A DNA stretch of 64,000 nucleotides from CAYZTY01 sp964444665 (GTDB taxonomy: Bacteria; Planctomycetota; Phycisphaerae; Sedimentisphaerales; CAYZTY01), in contig CAYUIE010000002.1 of NCBI GenBank assembly GCA_964444665.1, forward strand, positions 1-64,000, in the 5' to 3' direction. The translations under genes were made by a program, and so were the position numbers. Below, piece after piece: positions 40,758-49,602 of this stretch; position 1 is the first letter of the stretch; each line of letters begins with the position of its first letter. The notes beneath the pieces are model-generated. The model worked only from the letters and a program-made list of their open reading frames with translations, was not told where the DNA came from and made no database searches.

Positions 40758-41528
40758 TTAAGGCATGTCAAAGAAGGTTTTGCTCGTTATGGTTACGACC
40801 TTTGCGAAATCAGTTAAATTCATTCCCTTCAATTCGGCCAAGAACCTGGTGGTGTGAATCATAAGAGCAGGCTCGTTAATCTTTTGTTTCCGCATAGGCT
40901 CCGGCGACATATATGGACAATCCGTCTCGAGCATTAATCTGTTCAGCGGCACGACGCCGGCGGCATGGCGTGTCTTCTCGGCATTTTTGAAAGTAACAAC
41001 GCCGGTGAAAGAAATATAATATCCTCTATCTAAAACAATTTTTGCCTGCTCGGCCGAGCCGCTAAAACAATGAAAGACCACCTTTTTAGCATCCCCGAAT
41101 TGCCTCAATACCTCAATGGTTTCATCGAAAGCCTTTCTGCAATGGATAATTACCGGTAGATTAAGCTCGGCGGCGATTTTAAGGTGCTCGTTGAATACTC
41201 TTATTTGGTCCTCGTGCAGCGAATGATTGTAATGATAATCAAGACCTGTTTCACCAATGGCAACGACTTTGTCGTGTTGTGCGAGCTGTCGAAGCTCTTT
41301 AAGTATGTACGGCGTTACGGTTTTGGCATCGTGTGGATGAATTGCAATTGCCGCGTACAAATTTTCATATTTCTCAGCAAGTTCTGCTGCTTTTCGATTG
41401 TGCTCCGGGTCGGTTCCAACGGTTATCCAGCCGGTAACGCCTGCATCTCGACTGCGAGCGATTACTGCATCAATATCGCGGCTTAAGTCATCAAAGGTCA
41501 AATGGCAATGAGTATCAATTAGTTCCAT
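40758..41528 (-). CDS. tatD: TatD-family metal-dependent DNase
   Basis: A 256-residue TIM-barrel hydrolase with two-metal site. Visible ligands: Asp-Thr-His-Cys-His-Leu (HxH) at 5-10, Gly-Glu-Thr-Gly-Leu-Asp-Tyr-His, His-Cys-Arg-Lys-Ala, His-Cys-Phe-Ser-Gly, and Glu-Thr-Asp-Cys-Pro-Tyr. Length is normal. TatD proteins are 3'-5' exonucleases acting on DNA in the cytoplasm. It lies directly downstream of yraN on the same strand, so it may be the last gene of the ribosomal-protein operon. Confidence 0.93.
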   Translation of the reverse strand: MELIDTHCHLTFDDLSRDIDAVIARSRDAGVTGWITVGTDPEHNRKAAELAEKYENLYAAIAIHPHDAKTVTPYILKELRQLAQHDKVVAIGETGLDYHYNHSLHEDQIRVFNEHLKIAAELNLPVIIHCRKAFDETIEVLRQFGDAKKVVFHCFSGSAEQAKIVLDRGYYISFTGVVTFKNAEKTRHAAGVVPLNRLMLETDCPYMSPEPMRKQKINEPALMIHTTRFLAELKGMNLTDFAKVVTITSKTFFDMP

Positions 41529-41533
41529 AAAGA

Positions 41534-41968
41534 TTATAGCACAAATGCGTTTTTGTAATGTTTTATTTGTACACTGCTTTTTTCGGGGAGGACTACTGTT
41601 ACTATATCAAATCTGCAAGGCCTTTCTTCGATTTTGTGTGACGAAAGAAAATATCGTGCGGCCCTGAGCATTCTGGCTTGCTTAGCGTGTGTAACTGTCT
41701 GTTCTGCCTTGACAAAGCTTTCGTCGCTTCGAGTCTTTACCTCAACGAATACAATTGTGCCTTCTTCATCGGTCATAATGATGTCGATTTCCCCGCTCTT
41801 ACAGGTAAAATTTCGTGCAAGTGTTCTTAGTCCCCTGCCTCGCAAAAAACGCTCGCCGTGCTTTTCTCCCCATCGGCCGAGGCGTTTTCCGTTCGCCAGC
41901 AGCCTTTTTTTATACCAGCCGAGACCGAACAAATTGTATCTCCGGTCATTTGGAAACAGTATGTTCAC
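41534..41968 (-). CDS. YraN/UPF0102 family endonuclease-like protein
   Basis: A 144-residue protein with a Holliday-junction-resolvase-like PD-(D/E)XK core: Gly-Glu-Lys-His-Gly-Glu-Arg-Phe-Leu, then Gly-Glu-Ile-Asp-Ile-Ile-Met and Val-Phe-Val-Glu-Val-Lys-Thr-Arg. The Glu-x-Lys and preceding Asp are the catalytic set of the fold. It overlaps the end of rplS by 23 bases, so is co-translated. Members are widely conserved but not well characterised. Confidence 0.9.
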   Translation of the reverse strand: MNILFPNDRRYNLFGLGWYKKRLLANGKRLGRWGEKHGERFLRGRGLRTLARNFTCKSGEIDIIMTDEEGTIVFVEVKTRSDESFVKAEQTVTHAKQARMLRAARYFLSSHKIEERPCRFDIVTVVLPEKSSVQIKHYKNAFVL

Positions 41969-42314
41969 TGTGTTTGGCCGTCAGCCTTACCGCCTTACCC
42001 GTGCGCTTTCGCAGAAAATACAGCTTCGCACGTCTCTTTTTGCCGCTGCGGACCGGCTTTATGTCGATTATGCCGGGCGAATGAAGCGGAAAAGTTCGCT
42101 CTACGCCCTCGTCGTTTACAATTCGCCTGACTGTGAAGTTTTCATTAATTCCCCGGCCGCGACGGCTGATTACCGTGCCGGTAAAAATCTGAGTACGTTC
42201 CTTGTCGGCCTCTTTTATCCTGCAGTGAACATCGACGGTATCACCGACCTCGAAATACGGGATATTTGTTTTTAAATTCTTTTGTTCAACCGCGTCCAGT
42301 AGCTCTGTATTCAC
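41946..42314 (-). CDS. rplS: 50S ribosomal protein L19
   Basis: A 122-residue protein of typical length. Family signatures: Phe-Glu-Val-Gly-Asp-Thr-Val-Asp-Val, Phe-Thr-Gly-Thr-Val-Ile-Ser-Arg-Arg-Gly-Arg-Gly, Asn-Phe-Thr-Val-Arg-Arg-Ile and Phe-Pro-Leu-His-Ser-Pro. It is the third gene of the rpsP-trmD-rplS operon, with a short gap after trmD. Confidence 0.96.
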   Translation of the reverse strand: MNTELLDAVEQKNLKTNIPYFEVGDTVDVHCRIKEADKERTQIFTGTVISRRGRGINENFTVRRIVNDEGVERTFPLHSPGIIDIKPVRSGKKRRAKLYFLRKRTGKAVRLTAKHSEHTVSK

Positions 42315-42367
42315 CTGTATAGCTCCTTGTTTATTAGTTTTTAGTTCATAGTTAATTGTTTCTCACG

Positions 42368-43075
42368 TTAAGCGTTTTTATCCTGCGCGTTGTTTAATAA
42401 ATCGGGCCGGCGACTTCTGGTTTTTTCAAACGCTTTTTGGCGTCGCCATTCGGCGATTTTTTTGTGGTCACCGCTTAGCAGGACCTGCGGCACTTTCATA
42501 TCACGAAAAACCTCCGGCCTTGTGTATTGCGGATATTCCAAACCGCCGGCGGCTGACCGGCCGAACGAGTCGTTTTTGGCGGAATCTTCATCACCGAGCA
42601 CACCCGAAAGCAATCTGACTACTGCGTCAACGATTATCATTGCCGCAAGCTCGCCGCCGCTAAGGATATAATCACCGATGGATATCTCCTCGGCGCCAAG
42701 GCCTGTGCGGGTCCGCTCGTCAAATCCTTCGTATCGGCCTGATATAAGTACAAGCCGGCCGGCCTTGCTCAGTTCTATCGCCTTTGCCTGGTCGAATTTT
42801 TCTCCCTGTGGCGAGAGCAGAATTGAGTGGGCCGGTTCCGGAGGCTGCTTTATTACCTGCTCGAAGCAATCAAAGACCGGCTGGCACATCATAACCATCC
42901 CGGCCCCGCCGCCGTACGGCTTATCGTCCACATTCCTGTACTTGTCGGTCGTAAAGTCTCGTATATTCCAAAGAGCGAACTCAACGATTTTTTTTTCCTG
43001 AGCCCTTTTCAATATCGAATGACTCAGTGGTGATTCGAACATCTCGGGGAAAAGCGTAAGAATATCGATTCTCAT
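42368..43075 (-). CDS. trmD: tRNA (guanine-N1)-methyltransferase
   Basis: Methylates G37 of several tRNAs. The 235-residue protein has the SPOUT trefoil-knot signatures: Met-Arg-Ile-Asp-Ile-Leu-Thr-Leu-Phe-Pro-Glu-Met-Phe at the start, Pro-Tyr-Gly-Gly-Gly-Ala-Gly-Met-Val-Met near 60, and Ser-Gly-Arg-Tyr-Glu-Gly-Phe-Asp-Glu-Arg followed by Ile-Gly-Asp-Tyr-Ile-Leu-Ser-Gly-Gly-Glu. It stands between rpsP and rplS. The rimM gene, usually found between rpsP and trmD, is absent here. Confidence 0.96.
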   Translation of the reverse strand: MRIDILTLFPEMFESPLSHSILKRAQEKKIVEFALWNIRDFTTDKYRNVDDKPYGGGAGMVMMCQPVFDCFEQVIKQPPEPAHSILLSPQGEKFDQAKAIELSKAGRLVLISGRYEGFDERTRTGLGAEEISIGDYILSGGELAAMIIVDAVVRLLSGVLGDEDSAKNDSFGRSAAGGLEYPQYTRPEVFRDMKVPQVLLSGDHKKIAEWRRQKAFEKTRSRRPDLLNNAQDKNA

Positions 43076-43144
43076 CAGACTTTCCGGCAGTAAATAGCGC
43101 CGAGCTTAAACGTCCGCCACCCCGGCGACGGTGTGGTTGGCGGT

Positions 43145-43549
43145 TTACGTGCTCTTTTCCTCGGCCGACTTTGCGGCTTCTTTAGCTTCTTCGGCGGCCT
43201 TCTTGGCGGCAAGCCTTTCAGCCGAGGTAAAAGCTATGCCCTTTTTGCGAGCGGCGATTTTAGCCCTCGACCTGCGGGCGGTCTTTTTTTCGGCGTACTT
43301 GTGCTTTATACCGCTCTTAAGGAGTATTTCCGAAACCGTATCGCTTGGCACGGCGCCGCGGCTGAGCCAGTACTCGATACGCTCGCGGTTTAGCACAACC
43401 TGCCGAGCGGGGTCCTTTTCTATTGGGTGGTAAAGGCCGAGCTTTTCTATAATCCTGCCGTCACGCGGCGTTCTCGACTCGACTGCGTTAATTCTGTAAA
43501 ACGGCCGATGCCGCTTGCCCACCCTCATCATTCTCAATTTTACCGCCAT
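43145..43549 (-). CDS. rpsP: 30S ribosomal protein S16 with long charged tail
   Basis: A 134-residue protein from the ATG at 43549, chosen for its AAGGAAAG site and the family start Met-Ala-Val-Lys-Leu-Arg. The S16 core is about 85 residues (Arg-Pro-Phe-Tyr-Arg-Ile, Lys-Leu-Gly-Leu-Tyr-His-Pro, Ala-Val-Pro-Ser-Asp-Thr-Val). The rest is an Ala/Lys/Glu-rich tail. A hairpin of six base pairs (43114-43143) lies between it and trmD but has no T-run. It is the first gene of the operon. Confidence 0.95.
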   Translation of the reverse strand: MAVKLRMMRVGKRHRPFYRINAVESRTPRDGRIIEKLGLYHPIEKDPARQVVLNRERIEYWLSRGAVPSDTVSEILLKSGIKHKYAEKKTARRSRAKIAARKKGIAFTSAERLAAKKAAEEAKEAAKSAEEKST

Positions 43550-43814
43550 AACTTTCCTTCCCACGATTTATTTGGAAAACATATATATACAGAATTGCGG
43601 CGAGATTGCCAGCTTTTTTCGGCAAAAAACGCGAAAAATTCGAAGCCGCGGGAGCATAAGAGAAAGGCCTTGCAAGGACCAGAGGCTACGGTTAAGCTCA
43701 GTGCCGAAGCGAAAATGGGGCAGTAAAGAAGCAAATATGGCAGGTCTGCCGACGCGGCAGGAGCGAAAAAAGTTGTAACCTTATGAAAAAAAGCCATAGA
43801 GAAAGGAGCCTTTT

Positions 43815-44249
43815 ATGAACATTATCAGAGATATAAAAATACCGGGAGCAATCGCGATATATGTCGAGCCGGGCCGGATGCTTCTGGAAGAAATAACGCA
43901 GGTAGCCGAGCAGATAAAAAACGGCGTCGTTATCTCCGGCATCGGAACCCTCAAGAGCTGTAAGCTCCACTGTATCACCGGCACTTCCTTCCCGCCGACC
44001 GAAGAGTTTATAACCTTAGAGGATGAGCCGTTGGAATTGGTGTCTCTGCAGGGAATAATCGCCGACGGCAAGCCGCACCTTCACGCCGTGGTATCGAAGG
44101 GCTTTAAGCAGAATTACTCCGGCCACCTCGAGGAATCGTGCGAGGTACTTTATCTGGCCGAGATTCTGCTCATACCTTTTGAAAACAAAAAACTTACCAG
44201 GCGTCTCAACACCGACCTGGGTGTCGCTGTTTTACAGGAAGCAGATTGA
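43815..44249 (+). CDS. PPC/DUF296 domain protein
   Basis: A 144-residue protein with a GGAG-containing ribosome-binding site (GAAAGGAGCC). It matches the PPC domain found in plant AT-hook proteins and in stand-alone bacterial proteins: Val-Val-Ile-Ser-Gly-Ile-Gly-Thr-Leu, and the Gly-Lys-Pro-His-Leu-His-Ala-Val-Val-Ser motif near residue 90. Bacterial members form trimers and bind metal through the His residues. It is divergent from the rpsP operon. Its target is not known. Confidence 0.85.
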   Translation: MNIIRDIKIPGAIAIYVEPGRMLLEEITQVAEQIKNGVVISGIGTLKSCKLHCITGTSFPPTEEFITLEDEPLELVSLQGIIADGKPHLHAVVSKGFKQNYSGHLEESCEVLYLAEILLIPFENKKLTRRLNTDLGVAVLQEAD

Positions 44250-44606
44250 GCTATAGACCTCTCAACAAACAAACCAGGGCGGGAGTAGATCTGCCCTCAT
44301 GCCATCGGTGATATATCACACCGGAGGATATTCCGCGTCAAATCAGTTATTAATATGTATTTATAGCCTATTTTGAAAAAAAGTGTAGAAATTACGGAAC
44401 AGGGGGGGCATTCGGCGCATCCTGTAGAATGCAGGTAATCCTTCCCAGGCGTGTTTTTGTGCTTTTTGGACAATTTATCTTGAAATTAAATGGATGGTCT
44501 GATAATATCAATTTTAACAAAGGTCTCTTCTATCAATTCGATAGGACCACGGAACAAGCAGGATATAAATCCTTTTTAATCAACCCAAGTGGGAAAAGGA
44601 GGAAAA
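44250..44606. other. Leader region of the dockerin protein gene
   Basis: No gene is supported. The first part holds no clear terminator. The last 130 bases carry a promoter-like pair: TTGAAA at 44480-44485 and TAATAT at 44503-44508, 17 bases apart (GATAAT at 44501-44506 is an alternative with 15). An AAAAGGAGGAAAA ribosome-binding site ends the region. A 100-base leader without known riboswitch motifs lies between. Confidence 0.4.
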
Positions 44607-47600
44607 ATGTGTAAAAAAACAATTATTACGGGCCTTATCGTTTCAGTACATCTAATTTTGGCTTATCCGGTTATAGGTACGGAGGTGAGCTATTGTCTCG
44701 AAGAGCTTGGCGGCGGGCAGTGGGTGTATAACTATACCTTCACGAATAACACTCTCGGCCAGCCCATTGAGCAATTTATTATCTGGTTCGAGGCCGACAA
44801 GTACGAAAACCTCTCTATCGTCTCGGACCCTGATATAGGATACGAATGGTACCAGGACACAGTGGAGCCCGACCCCATCTGGCTTGATGACGGCGCTTAT
44901 CGCGCATTAGCCTATTATGACGGGATATTGCCGGACGATTTAGAGACCGGCTTTGCGGTCAGGTTTACGTACCTTGATGCGGGAGTGCCGGGACCGCAGG
45001 AGTTTGATATTGTTGACCCGAACGAATATGTCAGTCTCGAGTGGGGTCTGACATTCGAGGAGCTTTGGGTCGATGCCAACGCCGCGGGCTGGGGGACATA
45101 TGATGAGCCTTTTGCAACGATTCAAGAGGGAATTGATGCCGCACACCAGGGCTGTGTAATAACCGTCAGGCCGGGGACATACGCTGAGAATGTCGACTTT
45201 ATCGGCAAAGAGGTAAATCTCAGGAGCACGAATCCGTACGACTGGAATATTGTAAACAGCACAATAATCGACGGCAACCAGAGCGGTAGTTGCGTAGTAT
45301 TTGACAATAATGAAGGCCCGGGCAGCATCCTGGCAGGCCTTACGCTGACCAACGGCTCCGGTACAGATGTGGATTATTCCTCTCTAAGCTATAAAACGGG
45401 CGGTGGAGTTCTTTGTCTGGATAGCTCTCCGACAATATTTAACTGCATAATCGCCAGAAATCGTTGTATTTATCCTGATGTACGTCTTTATAGTGGGGGT
45501 GGAATAGCCTTGATTGGTAACTGTCAGGCGTTAATCGCCAATTCCTTCATTATTGAAAATTCAAGTTATGAGCGAGGCGGCGGTGTTTTAGCGCTAAGTG
45601 AACCGGCCACATTGGGTGCCAGTGAGATTATCAACTGTACGATTGTTAATAATGGAATAGTCGGGCCTGTATCGACATATTATGATGTTGATATTATTTC
45701 CAGCAGCGCGACGATTCGCAACACGATTATAAATGGCGGGAACCGCAGTCTCTCGGTAGCGGAGGTGAATCAGGTCTATTACTGTTCAATATCAAGAGGG
45801 TATGTTAATAACGGGCGATATGATTTTAGCTCGGTGAACGGCAATATTTATGCCTTCCCGAAATTTATTCGGCCTACCGGCGAATGCCTCGAGACAGGTC
45901 CGATTCCTCCGGGTGATTGTATCGATTATCTGCCGGGCGATTATCGTCTAATGCCGGATTCGGCCTGCAGGAATTCCGGCGACCCGCAGTACACACCATT
46001 GGTGGGACTGTTTGACATTGACGGTCAGCCGAGAGTAGTAGGCGGACGGGTAGATATTGGCGCCGATGAGTTGCCGCCCGGAATAGTGGTTATAAAACCG
46101 GTGGGCGGAGAAGTATGGGTTGCGGGTAGCGAGCATTTTCTCGAGTGGCAAAGCTATGACGTTGATAGCCTGGTTGATATCGACTTTAGTATCGATGATG
46201 GACAGAACTGGAGTCCGGCCGAGGTTAACGCGGCGAATACGGGCAGCTATCTCTGGACGCTGCCGAGTGTCGATTCGAATCAGTGCCTGGTTCGTGTAAC
46301 GGTCGCCGATGCGGTGCCGTATATCGAATATGTACAAAGCGAAGAAAACTTTACGATTCATCCAAGCCCGCCCGGCCCGCCGGTGACATCCGCCTGGAAA
46401 ACTGAAAGCCATAACGCCGGGCGGACCGGCTTGAGTGATAATTTCGGGCCGATTCTCGGGTGTATCCAATGGGCCTTTGACGTAAATGGACCGGTAACTG
46501 CGAGTGTAGCTTTCGGCGCGAACGGCCACTTACACATCCCTTGCGAAGACGGCAATATTTATACCGTTAGCACTTTGAGGGAGCTTGAGTGGATTTATGA
46601 CATTAATTCACCGCTGTATTCCTCTCCGAGTGTGGGGGCCGACGGTACCGTTTATGTCGGCGCGGAAAATGGAAAACTCTACGCCATCGATGCGAATGGT
46701 GTGCTTCGGTGGACACACGATACCGGCGAGATGATTTATTCATCACCTGCCGTCTCGTCCGACGGCAAGGTATATTTCGGTTCGCTGGATGGCAATCTGT
46801 ATGCCCTGGATTCCGACGGCAGTGAGTTGTGGAATTTCGCGACGGCGGGATTAGGCCGGCTTAACGGCTCGATTATGACCTCGCCGGCGATAGGCATCGA
46901 TGGAGCAATTTACATCGGCGGACTTTATGACCCGAATTTGTATGCGCTGGACCCGAATGACGGAAGCATAAAATGGGTCAGCAACTTCGCATATCCGCTT
47001 GACCCTGGCGACCCCAATACTATTTATCTAAGCGGCAGAACCTTTGCCTCGCCGGTCGTTGCGCAGGACGGCACAATATATGTCACACTTATGGAAGACC
47101 CGAATCTATACGCGATTGACCCGAATAATGGAGAGGTAATCTGGATTACTTATCTGGGTGAGCCTAACTTGGGATATCATGTTGACCCCTTTTATTATGA
47201 CAACTACATTATACCGCCATTCGCTTGGTCAGCACCGGCATTAGGGCCGGACGGTACCATCTATGTGAGTTTCGATGATTCGCAATTTAAGGGGATTGAT
47301 GATTGGACGGAATTCTATGCAGTAAGCATCGACGAGGCGCACTTAAAAGCCGTTAATCCGGACGGCAGCATCAAATGGAAGAGGCGCATCGGAAGCGTGG
47401 GGGTGTTTACAATGGCAGTTGGCAGCGACGGTTTAATCTATGCCGCCGGTGATGACTTGCAGCTTTATGTGATTGACCCCAACGGGCTCGAGGTGGCCCG
47501 ATTCCGGGGCATTGATGAATTGGCCTGGCCGGTGATAGGCGAGGACGGCACTTTATATGTCTCGGACGCCAATAATGTTGTCTGGGCCATTTCACAGGGA

Positions 47601-47837
47601 AGCTGCGATGAATATACGGCAGATTTGCACCGGCCCCAGGACATAAACGGCGACCGGATTGTTAACCTGACCGACCTGGCTTTATTGTCCGGGGACTGGT
47701 GGGCCGAGTCGGATTTGGGAACGAATGGTCGTGATGACGGCGATAAGTATTATCTGGCCGGGGATGTAGATGCCAATCTGCGGGTAGATTTCAACGACCT
47801 TTATGCCCTGGTGGAGCAGTGGTTAATTATGGATTGA
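44607..47837 (+). CDS. Secreted multidomain protein: beta-helix, PQQ propeller, dockerin
   Basis: A 1076-residue protein starting at 44607, set by an AAGGAGG site. Order: signal peptide (about 1-22); a domain to about 150; a right-handed beta-helix with DUF1565-like opening (Trp-Gly-Thr-Tyr-Asp-Glu-Pro-Phe-Ala-Thr-Ile-Gln-Glu-Gly-Ile) to about 490; an Ig-like domain (Pro-Val-Gly-Gly-Glu-Val-Trp); a PQQ-type beta-propeller at about 600-1000 with repeated Val-Tyr-Val-Gly and Leu-Tyr-Ala-Ile/Leu-Asp motifs; and a dockerin with two calcium-loop repeats (Asp-Ile-Asn-Gly-Asp-Arg and Asp-Val-Asp-Ala-Asn-Leu). It is exported and probably attached to a partner through dockerin. Two pseudopilin-like genes follow. 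Confidence 0.85.
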   Translation: MCKKTIITGLIVSVHLILAYPVIGTEVSYCLEELGGGQWVYNYTFTNNTLGQPIEQFIIWFEADKYENLSIVSDPDIGYEWYQDTVEPDPIWLDDGAYRALAYYDGILPDDLETGFAVRFTYLDAGVPGPQEFDIVDPNEYVSLEWGLTFEELWVDANAAGWGTYDEPFATIQEGIDAAHQGCVITVRPGTYAENVDFIGKEVNLRSTNPYDWNIVNSTIIDGNQSGSCVVFDNNEGPGSILAGLTLTNGSGTDVDYSSLSYKTGGGVLCLDSSPTIFNCIIARNRCIYPDVRLYSGGGIALIGNCQALIANSFIIENSSYERGGGVLALSEPATLGASEIINCTIVNNGIVGPVSTYYDVDIISSSATIRNTIINGGNRSLSVAEVNQVYYCSISRGYVNNGRYDFSSVNGNIYAFPKFIRPTGECLETGPIPPGDCIDYLPGDYRLMPDSACRNSGDPQYTPLVGLFDIDGQPRVVGGRVDIGADELPPGIVVIKPVGGEVWVAGSEHFLEWQSYDVDSLVDIDFSIDDGQNWSPAEVNAANTGSYLWTLPSVDSNQCLVRVTVADAVPYIEYVQSEENFTIHPSPPGPPVTSAWKTESHNAGRTGLSDNFGPILGCIQWAFDVNGPVTASVAFGANGHLHIPCEDGNIYTVSTLRELEWIYDINSPLYSSPSVGADGTVYVGAENGKLYAIDANGVLRWTHDTGEMIYSSPAVSSDGKVYFGSLDGNLYALDSDGSELWNFATAGLGRLNGSIMTSPAIGIDGAIYIGGLYDPNLYALDPNDGSIKWVSNFAYPLDPGDPNTIYLSGRTFASPVVAQDGTIYVTLMEDPNLYAIDPNNGEVIWITYLGEPNLGYHVDPFYYDNYIIPPFAWSAPALGPDGTIYVSFDDSQFKGIDDWTEFYAVSIDEAHLKAVNPDGSIKWKRRIGSVGVFTMAVGSDGLIYAAGDDLQLYVIDPNGLEVARFRGIDELAWPVIGEDGTLYVSDANNVVWAISQGSCDEYTADLHRPQDINGDRIVNLTDLALLSGDWWAESDLGTNGRDDGDKYYLAGDVDANLRVDFNDLYALVEQWLIMD

Positions 47838-47856
47838 GATAAAAAAGGAGAAAACC

Positions 47857-48681
47857 GTGAAGTGTAAGAGTGCTGTGACGAAGGTGGAATTTATAGTTAT
47901 TTTAGTTTGTATTGTCTTTGCCTTGTTTAATCTTGGCGGGCTAAACAGCGCGGGCCGGGAGCGGGCAAGGAGGATGGTCTGTGCGGCGAATATGGCCCGG
48001 CTGGCGCAGGCAAATCACATATATGCCAACAACTGGGATGAGCAGTTCTGCCCTCCAATGATGGAAGATGATGATATGCCGTCGAATGAGCGAAGGAAAG
48101 AGTGGCTCACGAACAACGATTTCCGGAAATACACAGGCCTCGACGATAAACAACTCGAAGAGAACGAAGAAATAATGCCCAAAGAATACCAGTGTCCCAC
48201 CGACATTATTTTTAAGAAGGGCCAGCCGAATTCATGGGGCTATCTGGCCAGCTATGCATATAACGTCTCTGACTGGCAAGGTAACCCTGACCCGGAGCTG
48301 TCATTAAATTGCTTTTGGAATGATTTTTATAGCTGTTGTACCTGTCAGCCCCAACCCTGGCTGGTAGGTCATAAACGCACCGCTATCGAAAACCCATCGA
48401 AAAAAATCAACTTCACGGATTCCAGCGACTGGTGGTGTGCATGGGAGCGGGGGGCAGACTACGAACGTGCCTGGGACGTGATAGGGCAGGGTAACTGGGA
48501 TGATTATGAAAAGATTGGTGTTTTCGGTCCGGTGCTGTATCGTCACAACGAGGGGGCTAATTTTGCTTTCTACGACGGCCATATAGAGTATCTACCCAAG
48601 CAGCAGGCTTATATCGAACAGCAAGGCGACGACCCCCCGGAACAGGATGCTACAGGTATGTGGTATATTCTTCAGTGGTGA
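47857..48681 (+). CDS. Pseudopilin-like protein with C-terminal H-x9-DG motif
   Basis: A 274-residue protein starting with GTG after an AAAAGGAG site. The N-terminus is a hydrophobic helix preceded by Thr-Lys-Val-Glu-Phe, with the pilin-like Glu but without the Gly-Phe cleavage context. Asn-Ser-Ala-Gly-Arg-Glu-Arg-Ala-Arg-Arg-Met-Val-Cys follows, like type II secretion pseudopilins of planctomycetes. The C-terminal His-Asn-Glu-Gly-Ala-Asn-Phe-Ala-Phe-Tyr-Asp-Gly-His is the planctomycete H-x9-DG signature. A close paralogue is next. Confidence 0.78.
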   Translation: MKCKSAVTKVEFIVILVCIVFALFNLGGLNSAGRERARRMVCAANMARLAQANHIYANNWDEQFCPPMMEDDDMPSNERRKEWLTNNDFRKYTGLDDKQLEENEEIMPKEYQCPTDIIFKKGQPNSWGYLASYAYNVSDWQGNPDPELSLNCFWNDFYSCCTCQPQPWLVGHKRTAIENPSKKINFTDSSDWWCAWERGADYERAWDVIGQGNWDDYEKIGVFGPVLYRHNEGANFAFYDGHIEYLPKQQAYIEQQGDDPPEQDATGMWYILQW

Positions 48682-48759
48682 GCCGACCGGCTTTGTAAAA
48701 GTTAAGAGTGGACTAAAAAGAATGGCCTTTCGTATTGCGTTCAGAAAAAGGAGGGAATT

Positions 48760-49602
48760 ATGAAATATAAAAACTCTATAACAAAAGCGGAATTTTTAGT
48801 TATGTTTGTTTGTATTATCTTTGCGCTGCTTAATTTTGGAGCGTTAAACAGCGCGGGCCGGGAACGGGCCAGGAGGATGGTCTGTGCAGCAAATATGGCA
48901 CGATTTTCTCGGGCTAATCACATATACGCCAATAACTGGGATGAGCAGTTCTGTCCGCCGATGATGCAAGATAGAAATATGCCGGAAACACCAACAGATG
49001 AGAGGTGTAAGAACTGGCTTACGAATAACGATTTTCGAAGGTATATGGCTATTGATGAGAAACAGACAGTAACCTGGTCTGAGCTGATATTGCCTAAAGA
49101 ATACCAGTGTCCATCCAATATCCTTTTTAGAAAGGGTCAGCGCTCTATATATAACTTCCTTGTTAGCTACGCATATAACGTAACCGACTGGAACGGCGGC
49201 CATCCTACACACAACATCGCTTGTTTTTGGAACAGTTCTACTGCTTGTACTACTCCGGTAGTACCCACCTGGCAGATAGGCTGGAAGCGCACTGAAATCA
49301 AGCACGCCGCGGAGAAAATCAACTTTGTGGAATCCAACGACTGGTGGGCTAAATGGAGGGATGGGGCCAATTACGTACAAGGTTGGGATATAGTCGGGCA
49401 CGGCAATTGGGATGATTATGCCGCAGTCGGTATGTACGGTTCGACGCTTTATCGCCATAACGAGGGGGCGAATTTCGCCTTCTATGATGGTCACGTGGAT
49501 TATCTTCCAAAGGAAAAGGCCTGTATAGATGTTGACGGCAGCCTTACGGATTATGATACGCAGGATGCCACGGGTATGTGGTACGTTTTGTATCCTGATT
49601 AG
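48760..49602 (+). CDS. Pseudopilin-like protein, tandem paralogue
   Basis: A 280-residue protein with an AAAAGGAGGG site. It matches the preceding protein along its whole length, being near-identical at Ala-Gly-Arg-Glu-Arg-Ala-Arg-Arg-Met-Val-Cys-Ala-Ala-Asn-Met-Ala-Arg and again at Asn-His-Ile-Tyr-Ala-Asn-Asn-Trp-Asp-Glu. The central part differs more. It also ends with the H-x9-DG motif. The last 4 bases overlap the end of the convergent metal-permease gene. Confidence 0.78.
   Translation: MKYKNSITKAEFLVMFVCIIFALLNFGALNSAGRERARRMVCAANMARFSRANHIYANNWDEQFCPPMMQDRNMPETPTDERCKNWLTNNDFRRYMAIDEKQTVTWSELILPKEYQCPSNILFRKGQRSIYNFLVSYAYNVTDWNGGHPTHNIACFWNSSTACTTPVVPTWQIGWKRTEIKHAAEKINFVESNDWWAKWRDGANYVQGWDIVGHGNWDDYAAVGMYGSTLYRHNEGANFAFYDGHVDYLPKEKACIDVDGSLTDYDTQDATGMWYVLYPD

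Noticed and set aside
41634..42275. 213-codon plus-strand frame
   Set aside because: Antisense to yraN and rplS, both confidently identified, with no ribosome-binding site.
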